Source: Thioalkalivibrio paradoxus ARh 1
GTDB taxonomy: Bacteria > Pseudomonadota > Gammaproteobacteria > Ectothiorhodospirales > Ectothiorhodospiraceae
DNA: 64,000 nt
Assembly: GCF_000227685.2 (NCBI RefSeq)
Contig: NZ_CP007029.1
Span: 338,047-402,046 of the forward strand
Direction of reading: 5' to 3'
Part shown: positions 46,439 through 54,554 of the stretch, one piece after another
Numbering within the stretch: position 1 is the first letter of the stretch
Layout of the letters: every line of letters begins with the position of its first letter
The notes under the pieces: generated by a model
Databases searched by the model: none
What the model saw: the letters and a program-made list of their open reading frames with translations, nothing else
Told to the model about the DNA's origin: nothing
Translations under genes and position numbers: made by a program

Positions 46439-47743
46439 ATGCAAACCCGCAGAATCATCCGCCGCACAGGGGCCGGGCTGCTTTCCGCCGCCTTGCTGTT
46501 TCCCACCTTGGCCGCCAGTCAGTGGCAGATGGGAGACGACGACCTGGGCGTCAGCGTCTCGGTGATTCTCGAAGGCGTGTACTTCAACACGGTCACCGAA
46601 GGCAACGAGGATCCGGCTGGCTTCGGCGGCGGCCACCATCACGGGCATGGTCATGGGCATGGCCATGGTCACGGACACAGCCACGGGTTCGACGAGGGAT
46701 TCAACCTCGGACACTCGGAGCTCGTCTTCGAAGCCCGTCTCGGCGACCTGCTCGACGGCACGCTGATGATCGGCTTTGACGACGACCACATCGAAGTGGA
46801 GGAGGCCTATCTCACCACGCGCGCGCTGCCCGCGGGCCTGCAGATCAAGGCCGGGAAATTCCTCTCCGACATCGGATACATCAACAGCCGGCATCCGCAC
46901 GACTGGGACTTCGTCGATCGGCCGTTGGTGAACGAATACTTGTTCGGCGACCACGGACTGCAGGAAACCGGAGTGCAGGCGACCTGGCTCGCCCCGACCG
47001 AGAGCTATACCCTGTTCGGAGTCGAACTCCTCCAGGGCACCAACGAGAACATCGCCAACTACGAGGGGCGGCAATCCGCGCTGAACGGCCAGAACCGCAT
47101 TCTCAGCGATGCCTCGGGTCCGCGCCTGATCACCGCCTTCGCCAAGTTCGGGCCGGATCTCGGACCCGACCAGGCGCTGCAACTCGGCGTATCGGGCGGC
47201 TACGCAAGAACCTTCCAGAAGACCGACGAACACTCGACTCGCTTCGAGGACTGGGACGGCTCGGCCTGGTTCGCCGGATTGGACGCCGTGTACAAGTACG
47301 AGTCGGGGCGCGCGTACGGTCACGGCAACTGGCGCCTGCAGGGCGAATACTTCTACCGGGAAATCGACGTCGACCGGCGCGATGTGAATTTCGCGGATGA
47401 TGCCCGCGGTCCAGTCGGCCATGTCCGCAACGAGCAATCGTTCAAGAACAAGCAGGACGGCATCTATCTGCAGGGCGTCTACGGGTTCGCGCCCCGCTGG
47501 GAGGCGGGCCTGCGCCTCGAAGCCCTGGGCCTGACCAACGAACTCGGCCGCGGGAGCGGCACCAAGGAAGACACGTCCTATCGCCACGGCGCGCAGCTCA
47601 CGTTCCGCCCGACCGAGCCGGTGTTCCTGCGTGCCCAGCTGAACCAGACCGACTTCGCCGGCGATCACGGACGTGACCGGGGTCTCGAGTTCCTGTTCCA
47701 GGTCAACGTCGCCCTTGGCGCACACGGCGCCCACCGTTTTTGA
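46439..47743 (+). CDS. His-rich outer-membrane protein, probable zinc-uptake porin
   Basis: A 434-residue protein with a signal peptide (residues 1-26, ending LAAS), an early strand (VSVILEGVYFNTV), then a histidine/glycine tract with more than ten histidines (about residues 62-82, GHHHGHGHGHGHGHGHSHG) in what would be an outer loop, and many beta strands with a C-terminal VNVALGAHGAHRF ending in phenylalanine. The candidate Zur box just upstream and the znuACB operon downstream support zinc capture at the outer membrane. The family has no name that I can give. TonB plug motifs are absent. Confidence 0.75.
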   Translation: MQTRRIIRRTGAGLLSAALLFPTLAASQWQMGDDDLGVSVSVILEGVYFNTVTEGNEDPAGFGGGHHHGHGHGHGHGHGHSHGFDEGFNLGHSELVFEARLGDLLDGTLMIGFDDDHIEVEEAYLTTRALPAGLQIKAGKFLSDIGYINSRHPHDWDFVDRPLVNEYLFGDHGLQETGVQATWLAPTESYTLFGVELLQGTNENIANYEGRQSALNGQNRILSDASGPRLITAFAKFGPDLGPDQALQLGVSGGYARTFQKTDEHSTRFEDWDGSAWFAGLDAVYKYESGRAYGHGNWRLQGEYFYREIDVDRRDVNFADDARGPVGHVRNEQSFKNKQDGIYLQGVYGFAPRWEAGLRLEALGLTNELGRGSGTKEDTSYRHGAQLTFRPTEPVFLRAQLNQTDFAGDHGRDRGLEFLFQVNVALGAHGAHRF

Positions 47744-47761
47744 CGGACGCCAACTCCAGGC

Positions 47762-47788
47762 CGGCCGGGCGGACCCCACGCCCGGCCG
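47762..47788 (+). terminator. GC-rich hairpin between the outer-membrane protein gene and znuA
   Basis: CGGCCGGGCG and CGCCCGGCCG form a perfect 10-bp stem with a 7-base loop, 19 bases after the stop of the His-rich protein gene. No T-tract follows, so it may be a processing or attenuation hairpin instead of a full terminator; it would let the first gene be expressed more than znuACB. Confidence 0.5.
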
Positions 47789-47842
47789 TGCTTCCAGGGA
47801 ACGGCGGTCCAGCGGTTCCCCGATTTTTGCAAGGAGTCCCTT

Positions 47843-48766
47843 ATGCAACCTACATTCTGGATTCGCTCGTCATCGAGATTCGCCCGATGGCTTGCCATCG
47901 CCACTCTTCTACTTTTAGTCTCGTTTTCCCACCCGGCGGCGGGAGAACTCAACGTGGTCGCGACCACATCGAGCCTCGGCGCCCTCGCACGCGAAATCGG
48001 CGGCGATCACGTTTCGGTGCGCGTATTGGCGCCGCCCGACCGCGACGCGCACTACCTGGACGCACGACCGTCGTTCATGGCGGCACTCCGTCGCGCCGAC
48101 CTGCTGCTGGAAATGGGCGCAGGCCTGGAGGAAGGCTGGCTGCCCGCCGCGGCGCGCGGGGCCGCGAACCCGGCGATCAACATCGGGCGTCCGGGCCGGT
48201 TCATTGCGGCGGAGTTCCTGCATCTACGCCGCTCCGTCACCATGGACGAACCCGGGATGGGTCATGTGCATGCCGAGGGCAATCCGCATTTCAACAGCGA
48301 CCCGCTGCGCATGGCCGAGGTCGCGGTCGCGCTCGGCGAGCGCCTGGGCCAATTGAAGCCCGAGCGGGCCGAGGACTTCGACACCCGCGCCCGACAAACC
48401 GCCGACCGGCTCAGGCAGCACGCGGGAGAACTGGCCGCACAACTGCAGGAGCGGCGCATCGTCGTCTACCACGAAGACCTGGACTACCTGGAGGAGTGGC
48501 TGCCGGTCACCGTCGTCGGCTATCTCGAGCCGAGTCCGGGAGTGCCACCGACCGCGCGGCACCTGCAACGGCTGGTCGACGAACTGCAGAACACCGAGGG
48601 AGTCGTGCTGCATGCCGGCTTCCAGCCCGACCGCGGCGCGCGGTTCCTGGAACGCCATCTCGGCTGGCCGCGCGCCGCCGTACCCCTGGACCCGCCGGCC
48701 GACGCCGCGCTGGACGGTTATCTCGAACTGATGTCGACCTGGGTGGGCGCCTTGCAGTCGCAGTGA
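47843..48766 (+). CDS. znuA: Zinc ABC transporter substrate-binding protein
   Basis: A 307-residue cluster A-I periplasmic binding protein with a signal peptide (ending HPAAG at about residue 34). The mature part starts LNVVATTSSLGALAREIGGDHVSV, followed by the metal ligands in RDAHYLDARPSFMAALRRADLLLEMGAGLEEGWLP, GNPHFNSDPLRM, YHEDLDYLEEWLPVTVVGYLEPSPGVPPTARHLQRL and HAGFQPDRGARFLERHLG. Only two histidines plus acidic residues are placed as in zinc proteins, and no His-rich loop is present. The context (Zur box, ABC genes behind) supports zinc; manganese cannot be excluded. Confidence 0.85.
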   Translation: MQPTFWIRSSSRFARWLAIATLLLLVSFSHPAAGELNVVATTSSLGALAREIGGDHVSVRVLAPPDRDAHYLDARPSFMAALRRADLLLEMGAGLEEGWLPAAARGAANPAINIGRPGRFIAAEFLHLRRSVTMDEPGMGHVHAEGNPHFNSDPLRMAEVAVALGERLGQLKPERAEDFDTRARQTADRLRQHAGELAAQLQERRIVVYHEDLDYLEEWLPVTVVGYLEPSPGVPPTARHLQRLVDELQNTEGVVLHAGFQPDRGARFLERHLGWPRAAVPLDPPADAALDGYLELMSTWVGALQSQ

Positions 48767-48783
48767 TCGCGGACCGTCCCTCA

Positions 48784-49398
48784 ATGGCATCTCCTGAAAC
48801 GCTGGTCGAATTCCGCGCCGCCTGGATCGGTTTCGATCAGCCGGTGCTGGGTCCGCTGGACGTCCGTATCCCGGCCGGCGCGCGTTGGGCACTGACCGGT
48901 CCGAACGGGTCGGGCAAGTCGCTGTTGCTGCGCGCGCTGGTCGGTCAGGCCTCGCTCCACGCGGGCTCGGTCCGGCTCGCGCCCGCCACACGCACCACGC
49001 TGCTGGCGCAGGATCATCCGCGGCGGCATCCCTGGCCGCTCTCCGGGTTCGACTGGTTCGATGCGATGAACACCACACCGCCGGAGCGGCCACGGATTCG
49101 TGTCCTGCTGCCACGGCGGCTGGATCGGCTGAGCGGTGGGCAATGGCAACTGCTGCGCCTGGCGTCCGCGCTGGCAACCCCGGTTGCAGTTGACCCTCCC
49201 GCAGGCGACGATGCACCGCGGTTGGTCCTGCTGGACGAACCTGCGAACCACCTCGACACCGAGGTCCGCCAGGATGCGGTGGAACTCATCCGCGCCGTCC
49301 CCGACGGGACCACCCTGGTGATCACCAGTCACGATCCGGCGTTCCTGTCCGAACTCGGGCTGGAGGTCCGTCCGCTGGCCACCCTGCTCCAGCGCTGA
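48784..49398 (+). CDS. znuC: Zinc ABC transporter ATP-binding protein
   Basis: A 204-residue ABC ATPase with Walker A GPNGSGKSLLLR, Q-loop LLAQDHPRRHPWPLSG, signature LSGGQWQLLRLASAL and Walker B PRLVLLDEPANHLD, then the H-loop ITSHDPAFLSE. It powers uptake through the adjacent permease. Start at ATG 48784; a GTG at 48763 overlapping the znuA stop is an alternative and would be translationally coupled. It is shorter than the usual 230-250 residues of ZnuC, lacking the C-terminal extension. Confidence 0.85.
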   Translation: MASPETLVEFRAAWIGFDQPVLGPLDVRIPAGARWALTGPNGSGKSLLLRALVGQASLHAGSVRLAPATRTTLLAQDHPRRHPWPLSGFDWFDAMNTTPPERPRIRVLLPRRLDRLSGGQWQLLRLASALATPVAVDPPAGDDAPRLVLLDEPANHLDTEVRQDAVELIRAVPDGTTLVITSHDPAFLSELGLEVRPLATLLQR

Positions 49399-49401
49399 AC
49401 C

Positions 49402-50217
49402 ATGCTTGAACTCCTGGCACTACCCTTCTCCTCGGGCATCCTGATTACCGCCGTCCTCGCCCTCGCCGGTGCGGGTCTGTTCCTGCACGGTTCGGTCTGG
49501 CAGGCGCTCGCAGTGAGCCAGTGGGCCGCTGCGGGTGGCGTACTGGCATCGGTATTCGCGCTGCCGGTACTTCCGGTGGCTATTGCCGTCGCCGGTGCCG
49601 CGATGGCCGTGATCAGCCGAACGCGCGATGCCGAACGTCTGCCACTGGCCGCGTTCCTCGCCGGACTCGCGCTGGTAACACTGCTGGCTGCCAACTTCGC
49701 TCAGGCCAGTCTGGCCGCGGCATCGTGGGCCGAAGGCCAGTTGTACTTCGTCGGGCCGACCGAATTCCGCGCGATCGCCGTCGCCGCACTGGCCAGCCTG
49801 ATATTTTGGCCGGTCCTGCTGAAGCTCTGGCTGCACCACCAGTTGTTTCCCGACGTTCCCGCCCATTCCGGTCCGGCACGCTGGCACCGTGTGCTCGGGG
49901 CCGCCTGGCTGCTCGGCGCGATCGTCCTCGGCAGCATGGCGCTCGGCGTTCCGGCGGCGCTGGCGACGCTGCTGTTGCCCGCATGGGGCGCCAGTTTCCT
50001 CGCGCGCGACGCCAGGGGCCTGCTCGGCTGGTCACTCGGCCTTGCTCTCGCGGGGTTTCTGCTCGCGTGGAGCGCGAGCCTTGCGCTCGATCAACCGTTC
50101 GCGCCGGTGCTGGTACTCGTGCACCTCGTCCTCGCGCTGCTCGCCCACGGACTCACCGCAGGCGCACGGAGCCGGCATTCTCCAACCGCCTCGACGAGCC
50201 GAAAGGCCTCGCGCTGA
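49402..50217 (+). CDS. znuB: Zinc ABC transporter permease (ZnuB type)
   Basis: A 271-residue membrane protein with about eight hydrophobic segments, starting LELLALPFSSGILITAVLALAGAGLFLHG and containing ALAVSQWAAAGGVLASVFALP, the family's early motif for cluster ABC-3 permeases. It begins 3 bases after the znuC stop. The last 20 residues (GARSRHSPTASTSRKASR) are hydrophilic and Ser/Arg-rich, unlike the rest, and end at the 348-bp direct repeat, so the natural C-terminus may have been replaced by junction sequence. Confidence 0.85.
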   Translation: MLELLALPFSSGILITAVLALAGAGLFLHGSVWQALAVSQWAAAGGVLASVFALPVLPVAIAVAGAAMAVISRTRDAERLPLAAFLAGLALVTLLAANFAQASLAAASWAEGQLYFVGPTEFRAIAVAALASLIFWPVLLKLWLHHQLFPDVPAHSGPARWHRVLGAAWLLGAIVLGSMALGVPAALATLLLPAWGASFLARDARGLLGWSLGLALAGFLLAWSASLALDQPFAPVLVLVHLVLALLAHGLTAGARSRHSPTASTSRKASR

Positions 50218-50231
50218 CGGTTCCACCAAAG

Positions 50232-50494
50232 AGGTGCGACTCACCACTGATGTACTGCCGTGCCGGAGCCCGCAGGCGATAGCCATCGAACTCAGCCAAT
50301 TGCCGGCTGATCCAGCGGGCGCGTTTCCGCACACGCTCGGCGATCACAGATGGTGAACAACCCATCGGGGCACACACCAGCACGCGGCTGTCCGGATGAA
50401 CTTCGATGGACAGAGTCTTTCGGGATTCCAGGAAACACACCTCGTAGCGGATGGTGTCGCGACCATACGTCAAGCTCCCGACCATGTGCTTCAT
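50232..50494 (-). pseudogene. Truncated copy of the YgjP-like metallohydrolase gene
   Basis: Reads MKHMVGSLTYGRDTIRYEVC onward, the same as the first 87 codons of the intact gene at 61383, then leaves homology after GESHL at 50232 and runs into unrelated codons (FGGTVSARPFG...). The HExxH active site is missing. A fragment of the preceding hsdR 3' end (about 90 bases, 50491-50579) is attached to it. Confidence 0.8.
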
Positions 50495-50579
50495 CCCGCG
50501 ATGCGGTGGCGGGCCAACTGCATCGTCTTGTCGATGATCCCGTGCATCTCGTCGGTCGAGAGCGCGATACCCCGCGCGC
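50232..50579. repeat. 348-bp direct repeat, left copy (partner at 61121-61468)
   Basis: This segment is almost identical to 61121-61468 in the same orientation; I see about a dozen substitutions. It contains the last codons of an hsdR gene and the beginning of the YgjP-like metallohydrolase gene. The two copies flank the SIR2-Argonaute island and are about 10.9 kb apart. Confidence 0.9.
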
Positions 50580-50764
50580 TTGGTCTTGACGGGGGTCGGG
50601 GTCGCAGGCCCTTAAACAGAAAGGGAAGCGCCAGCCGTCAGGGTGGCCGGAATTTCTGGCGCGAGGGATCGTTACCGGATGGCCGAGACGGTTATGCGGC
50701 TCCGTGAGCGAGGCAGCAGGCGGCGCGAGTAGAGCCTCGTCCGGCAATGCCGGACGAGAAACTC

Positions 50765-53071
50765 TCAGTCGGTGTGGAGAATGTCGCACCGTACCTCGAA
50801 CCGCTTCCTTTCATTCTCCTGCGGCAGAAAGCTTGCCTGAATCGGCGGGGGCACAGGAATGAAGATACGGTTTTTCATTACGATGGTGCATGTCTCGAAC
50901 GAGCCCCCACCCGAGATATCGCTAATCAGGTTTTGCGTTTGCAAATCGTAGTAGAGCCCAAAATCGCCGGAATGGTGCTCGAATATGAACAGCGCTTTCT
51001 GGCCTCCCCAGACAACCGAAGTGCTGTGAGGCTGTAAGAAAAAGTCACCCTTCTCTTCTTGGATGCGGCTCGTTATGGCGAGAAAGCAGCGATAGCCCTT
51101 GAGTGGAGGCTCACCGTCCTCGATGGTCAGCAGCTTCTTGTCCGTGTTCATATCCAGCCGCTGAATCGGGGGCAGCGCGCCATGCTGTGGTCCGTCAAGA
51201 TGCTCCGTCGCCGCCGCATTGTTGATGACATCCGGAACAACGTCGCGCACGGCTCCAGCCGCGGATCGGTCGAGAACCTGATAGCTTCGCTGGGCTACCC
51301 TGGTGGAGCGCTCTGTCGCCTGTTGGAATGTCAGTTTTCCCCCGAGATAGTCGGTCCATAGAGACGTCAGGCTTTCCAGATCGTTCGTCTCGTACTCGAA
51401 AACCTCGCGGGTCCGATGAATGGATTTGAGAAATGCCTCCGCGCCTTGGCGGGTGGCGCTTGGCACAAGGTCGGAAACCCGTGGGAAAACCATGTTTCGC
51501 ACGAAATCCTTGGCCATGTGGCCGAACGCACTGTACTCCCTGTCGTATAACTCCAGTAGCAGGCGGACGGTTGTTCCCTGAGGATCAAGGAATAGCTCGA
51601 TCGGCGGCTCTTGACTGGTGACAAGGACGGGCAGGCCGTGCGAGATCGTGCCATAACGGACCTGTGCTTCGAGAAAATAATCACCCGATAAGATTGATCC
51701 AACCCTGAAGGCGAGCGCCTTCTGGGCAATGCTGATCTCACTCTCGGGCGATATTACCAAAACCTTCGGATCATCGGACAGCTCCTCGATCTTACAAAAG
51801 TGTCGCAAATAGCTGATCTCGCAGTCGCGGCGTGGCGAGACCTTTGTCAACAAAATGATCGGCTTGTCCTCCGATGCGTGCTTGACGGTCGCGCTGTCCG
51901 TACCGGAATAGACGAGCACCGGCGACTTCTCCGAGCGCGCGCGGACTTCGCTAAGCGAGACGCTGTCGCCGGGCTCAATACGGACCCTAAGATGGCCGCA
52001 CAAGTCGTACCGGCGCTTCCTTGCCGCCCACGCAACGAAGAATGAGTTGGCGTTGCTTTCCGGGCGGTTTGCAAGCTGCAGAGATATGAACTCGTCTACG
52101 TGCGTAAGGAGGCTTTGGAGAAGCTGCAGACTCTCGGTGGTAAGCGCTTCGCGCCCGGCCGTCGGCTGCAAGAAGAGGAAATCCGCAACCCCTCCGAGAC
52201 GATACGCCGAAGCAACGCTCGCCGTTGCGAGACCAAAACCGCTTCGGAACGTGCGCAGGCTGCCTTCTCCCTGCCGGAGCACCATCCGCCCCGGAAGCCT
52301 CTGGAAGCCCGATTCGATGTTTTGCAAGTCGATCCGAACCTCGCCACTCAGAGCACCGGTGAGTTCGACGTTTGCCTTAAAACCGCCTCCTAGATCGACG
52401 CCGTTCTGCTCCCAGGTCCATGTGGCTTTCAGGCTGGGAACGGACTCTTGGATAAGCTGCCCGCTCACATTCCTCCCGTTAATCTCCACCTGGATGGGGA
52501 GGTATGCAACAAACTGTCCTATGTAGGTTTCCGCTTCCGCGACATCGATCAGCTTATCTGGCTGCATTATCGCGGTGACCGTGGTGCCGGGGCTTCCCGT
52601 TGCGGGAAGCGTATCGAACGAGATGCAGTCCTCGGTCACGGAGAGCGTTGAGCGCGCCGCCTTGCACAGCGTCCGCTCCGCTGTGCGGCCGCTCTCAGTC
52701 TCCACCGTCAGTTCCTCGGCCAAGCCGAAGTTCGCCATAGCGCCGATGCCGAAGGTCCCCACAACCCCGGCCGCGCGAGCCTCAGGCGTATTCTTGCTAC
52801 TGGACCCCGCGCGCCAGAAATGTTGACGCAAATCCTCCCGCGACATGCCAATGCCATTATCGGACACCACGACGCGTCTGGGCTCGATGATCACGTTAAT
52901 GCAAGGCGTGAACGCCGGGGCCAGATGCCTGCGGAGCAAAAGCGCATCGAAGGAATTTTGTACGTTCTCACGCAACAGGGCGAAGGGCGTCGGGTAAATC
53001 TGAGCCGCGAGAACTTCGATCATGCGGCTGATCTCTACGGCAAATGGAATTTTCTCTGACGCTTCGCTCAT
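50765..53071 (-). CDS. HSP90-like GHKL ATPase of the SIR2-Argonaute island
   Basis: A 768-residue protein with a Bergerat-fold ATPase at its N-terminus: N box FALLRENVQNSFDALLLR (E35, N36/N39), G1 box VVVSDNGIGMSRED (D71), lid and G2 box GVVGTFGIGAMANFGLAEEL (about 103-120), and GTTVTAIMQ. The arrangement is that of HSP90/HtpG ATPase domains, with a middle domain-like region to about 350, but the rest does not resemble the HSP90 client-binding end and is unassigned. Its ATG overlaps the phosphoesterase stop in ATGA, so it is the last gene of the operon. Codon composition is visibly less GC-rich than in the flanking zinc genes. Confidence 0.8.
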   Translation of the reverse strand: MSEASEKIPFAVEISRMIEVLAAQIYPTPFALLRENVQNSFDALLLRRHLAPAFTPCINVIIEPRRVVVSDNGIGMSREDLRQHFWRAGSSSKNTPEARAAGVVGTFGIGAMANFGLAEELTVETESGRTAERTLCKAARSTLSVTEDCISFDTLPATGSPGTTVTAIMQPDKLIDVAEAETYIGQFVAYLPIQVEINGRNVSGQLIQESVPSLKATWTWEQNGVDLGGGFKANVELTGALSGEVRIDLQNIESGFQRLPGRMVLRQGEGSLRTFRSGFGLATASVASAYRLGGVADFLFLQPTAGREALTTESLQLLQSLLTHVDEFISLQLANRPESNANSFFVAWAARKRRYDLCGHLRVRIEPGDSVSLSEVRARSEKSPVLVYSGTDSATVKHASEDKPIILLTKVSPRRDCEISYLRHFCKIEELSDDPKVLVISPESEISIAQKALAFRVGSILSGDYFLEAQVRYGTISHGLPVLVTSQEPPIELFLDPQGTTVRLLLELYDREYSAFGHMAKDFVRNMVFPRVSDLVPSATRQGAEAFLKSIHRTREVFEYETNDLESLTSLWTDYLGGKLTFQQATERSTRVAQRSYQVLDRSAAGAVRDVVPDVINNAAATEHLDGPQHGALPPIQRLDMNTDKKLLTIEDGEPPLKGYRCFLAITSRIQEEKGDFFLQPHSTSVVWGGQKALFIFEHHSGDFGLYYDLQTQNLISDISGGGSFETCTIVMKNRIFIPVPPPIQASFLPQENERKRFEVRCDILHTD

Positions 53072-54543
53072 TTCTTCATAGCCTTCTGTGCTTTGATCCG
53101 CCTGCGCAACTCCGAAGCCATCGCCTCCGGGAATTGTAGATGAGCCGCAAACCGGTCCAGGGCATCTGCCGCACTCTCCTGGTCGCCTGATCGGTCAAAA
53201 GCCTCAACACGCTGTATCAGCTCCTGAATGCTCGCGGGTGGGTCGGTGACCTTGATTATGACGCCCCAGTCCTGCGCATCCGAAGCGGCAGTTAAGAGAA
53301 GCTCTCGCTGATAGCTGCCCGTTGGAAGGGGCATGTCTTTTAGAAGATCTATCGCCCGTGGCGGATCGCCAGTCTTTGCCGCCGCCTCGGCTTTCTCTAT
53401 CGCCTGCCGGGTACGCGCTGCATCGGCATCGACACTGACCCCAGCGGCGTTGTTCGGCCGCTTCCAGTCAAGATCGGCGAAGCTTGTGCCGCCAAACTCC
53501 ATCAGATGGCCTCGCGAAAATAAGTTCGCGACAGTCATGGCGCGCACATGGATGCGCGCACTTTGGAAATCTGGAGCAATTTCGATGACGTTGTACTGAC
53601 GATGAACTCCCGTGGGTAGCTCGTATGCCCCGGCGCAGAGGGAACCAGCGCTAACGACCGCCATACGTTCGCGGTCAGGAAGCCATACCTGGTGCGGCGT
53701 GATCTGCGCCTTGTGCTGGTGGCCGTAAAGCCCGAGACGGAACTCCCTGCCGATCATTCCCCGGACGATGTCCACGTCCATGTAATCCGTACGGTAAGGC
53801 GGGCCTTCGATGCTGTGATGCCAGACAGCGATCCGAAGGTTGAACGGCATTCCTATATCGTTGAGTTCGAGATGGCTCCGGGCAACGACTTCCTTCCGGA
53901 TCAGTCCGTGGAAAGCGAAGCAATCATTGCCGTGACAGGAATTGAAGGCTGCAAGCCCTATCCGACCGTCGCAAAGGCTAAACAGATTGGCGTCAGCATT
54001 CGGCATGACCTTGAGCAGACCGGGAACGCCCGCATAGAACCTCTCGCAGAACGTCCAGAACGCCTCTAGCCGCCGGGCATACAAAGCGGGATCAGCGATG
54101 CGGTACAGCGTTAACGTTTTCCAGTCCCAGCGGTACTTGGAATCCTCCGCGTAAATAAACGCAGCAAGGTTTGACGGAAAGTCCTTCCGCTCGACCGGCT
54201 CAAGCGCAGCGAACGCGGTATTCCAGTCGATGTCATGGTTGCCGGGAATGAGGATCAGCCTTGAGCGGTCGCCGTTCAAAAATCGGCGTACCAGTTCGTC
54301 CAGAAATTCTTCCGCCGTAGAATACTGCCGGGCGAGTTCGGCTTCATAGTCGGCAGTATTGAGCGGAACGCCCTGAATGAGGTCGCCGCTAACGACTACG
54401 GCTTCCGGGACAGGGACAGCCGGATCCTCGTGGATGTAGCGATCACGGTCGCCGACAAGTGCTGAGATAAGCTCATCATTCGTGATCGGATCACGAGGCG
54501 ACCGATGAAGATCAGATATGTGAAGTATGGAAAAGGGCTTCAT
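53068..54543 (-). CDS. Calcineurin-like phosphoesterase with helical C-terminus
   Basis: A 491-residue metallophosphoesterase with all five metal motifs: D11-L-H13, SGD54, GNHD (101-104), WHH (241-243) and GHQH (274-277). The catalytic part ends near residue 340. The C-terminal 130 residues are helical with repeated small amphipathic units (ARTRQAIEKAEAAAKTGDPPRAIDLLKDM; AFDRSGDQESAADALDRFAAHLQ), like degenerate TPR repeats. It may hydrolyse nucleic acid or a nucleotide signal. The start lies 11 bases after the Argonaute stop and the stop overlaps the ATPase start. This active-looking enzyme could be an effector or a shut-off factor for the SIR2-Argonaute protein. Confidence 0.85.
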   Translation of the reverse strand: MKPFSILHISDLHRSPRDPITNDELISALVGDRDRYIHEDPAVPVPEAVVVSGDLIQGVPLNTADYEAELARQYSTAEEFLDELVRRFLNGDRSRLILIPGNHDIDWNTAFAALEPVERKDFPSNLAAFIYAEDSKYRWDWKTLTLYRIADPALYARRLEAFWTFCERFYAGVPGLLKVMPNADANLFSLCDGRIGLAAFNSCHGNDCFAFHGLIRKEVVARSHLELNDIGMPFNLRIAVWHHSIEGPPYRTDYMDVDIVRGMIGREFRLGLYGHQHKAQITPHQVWLPDRERMAVVSAGSLCAGAYELPTGVHRQYNVIEIAPDFQSARIHVRAMTVANLFSRGHLMEFGGTSFADLDWKRPNNAAGVSVDADAARTRQAIEKAEAAAKTGDPPRAIDLLKDMPLPTGSYQRELLLTAASDAQDWGVIIKVTDPPASIQELIQRVEAFDRSGDQESAADALDRFAAHLQFPEAMASELRRRIKAQKAMKK

Positions 54544-54554
54544 GCGAGCTTCGC

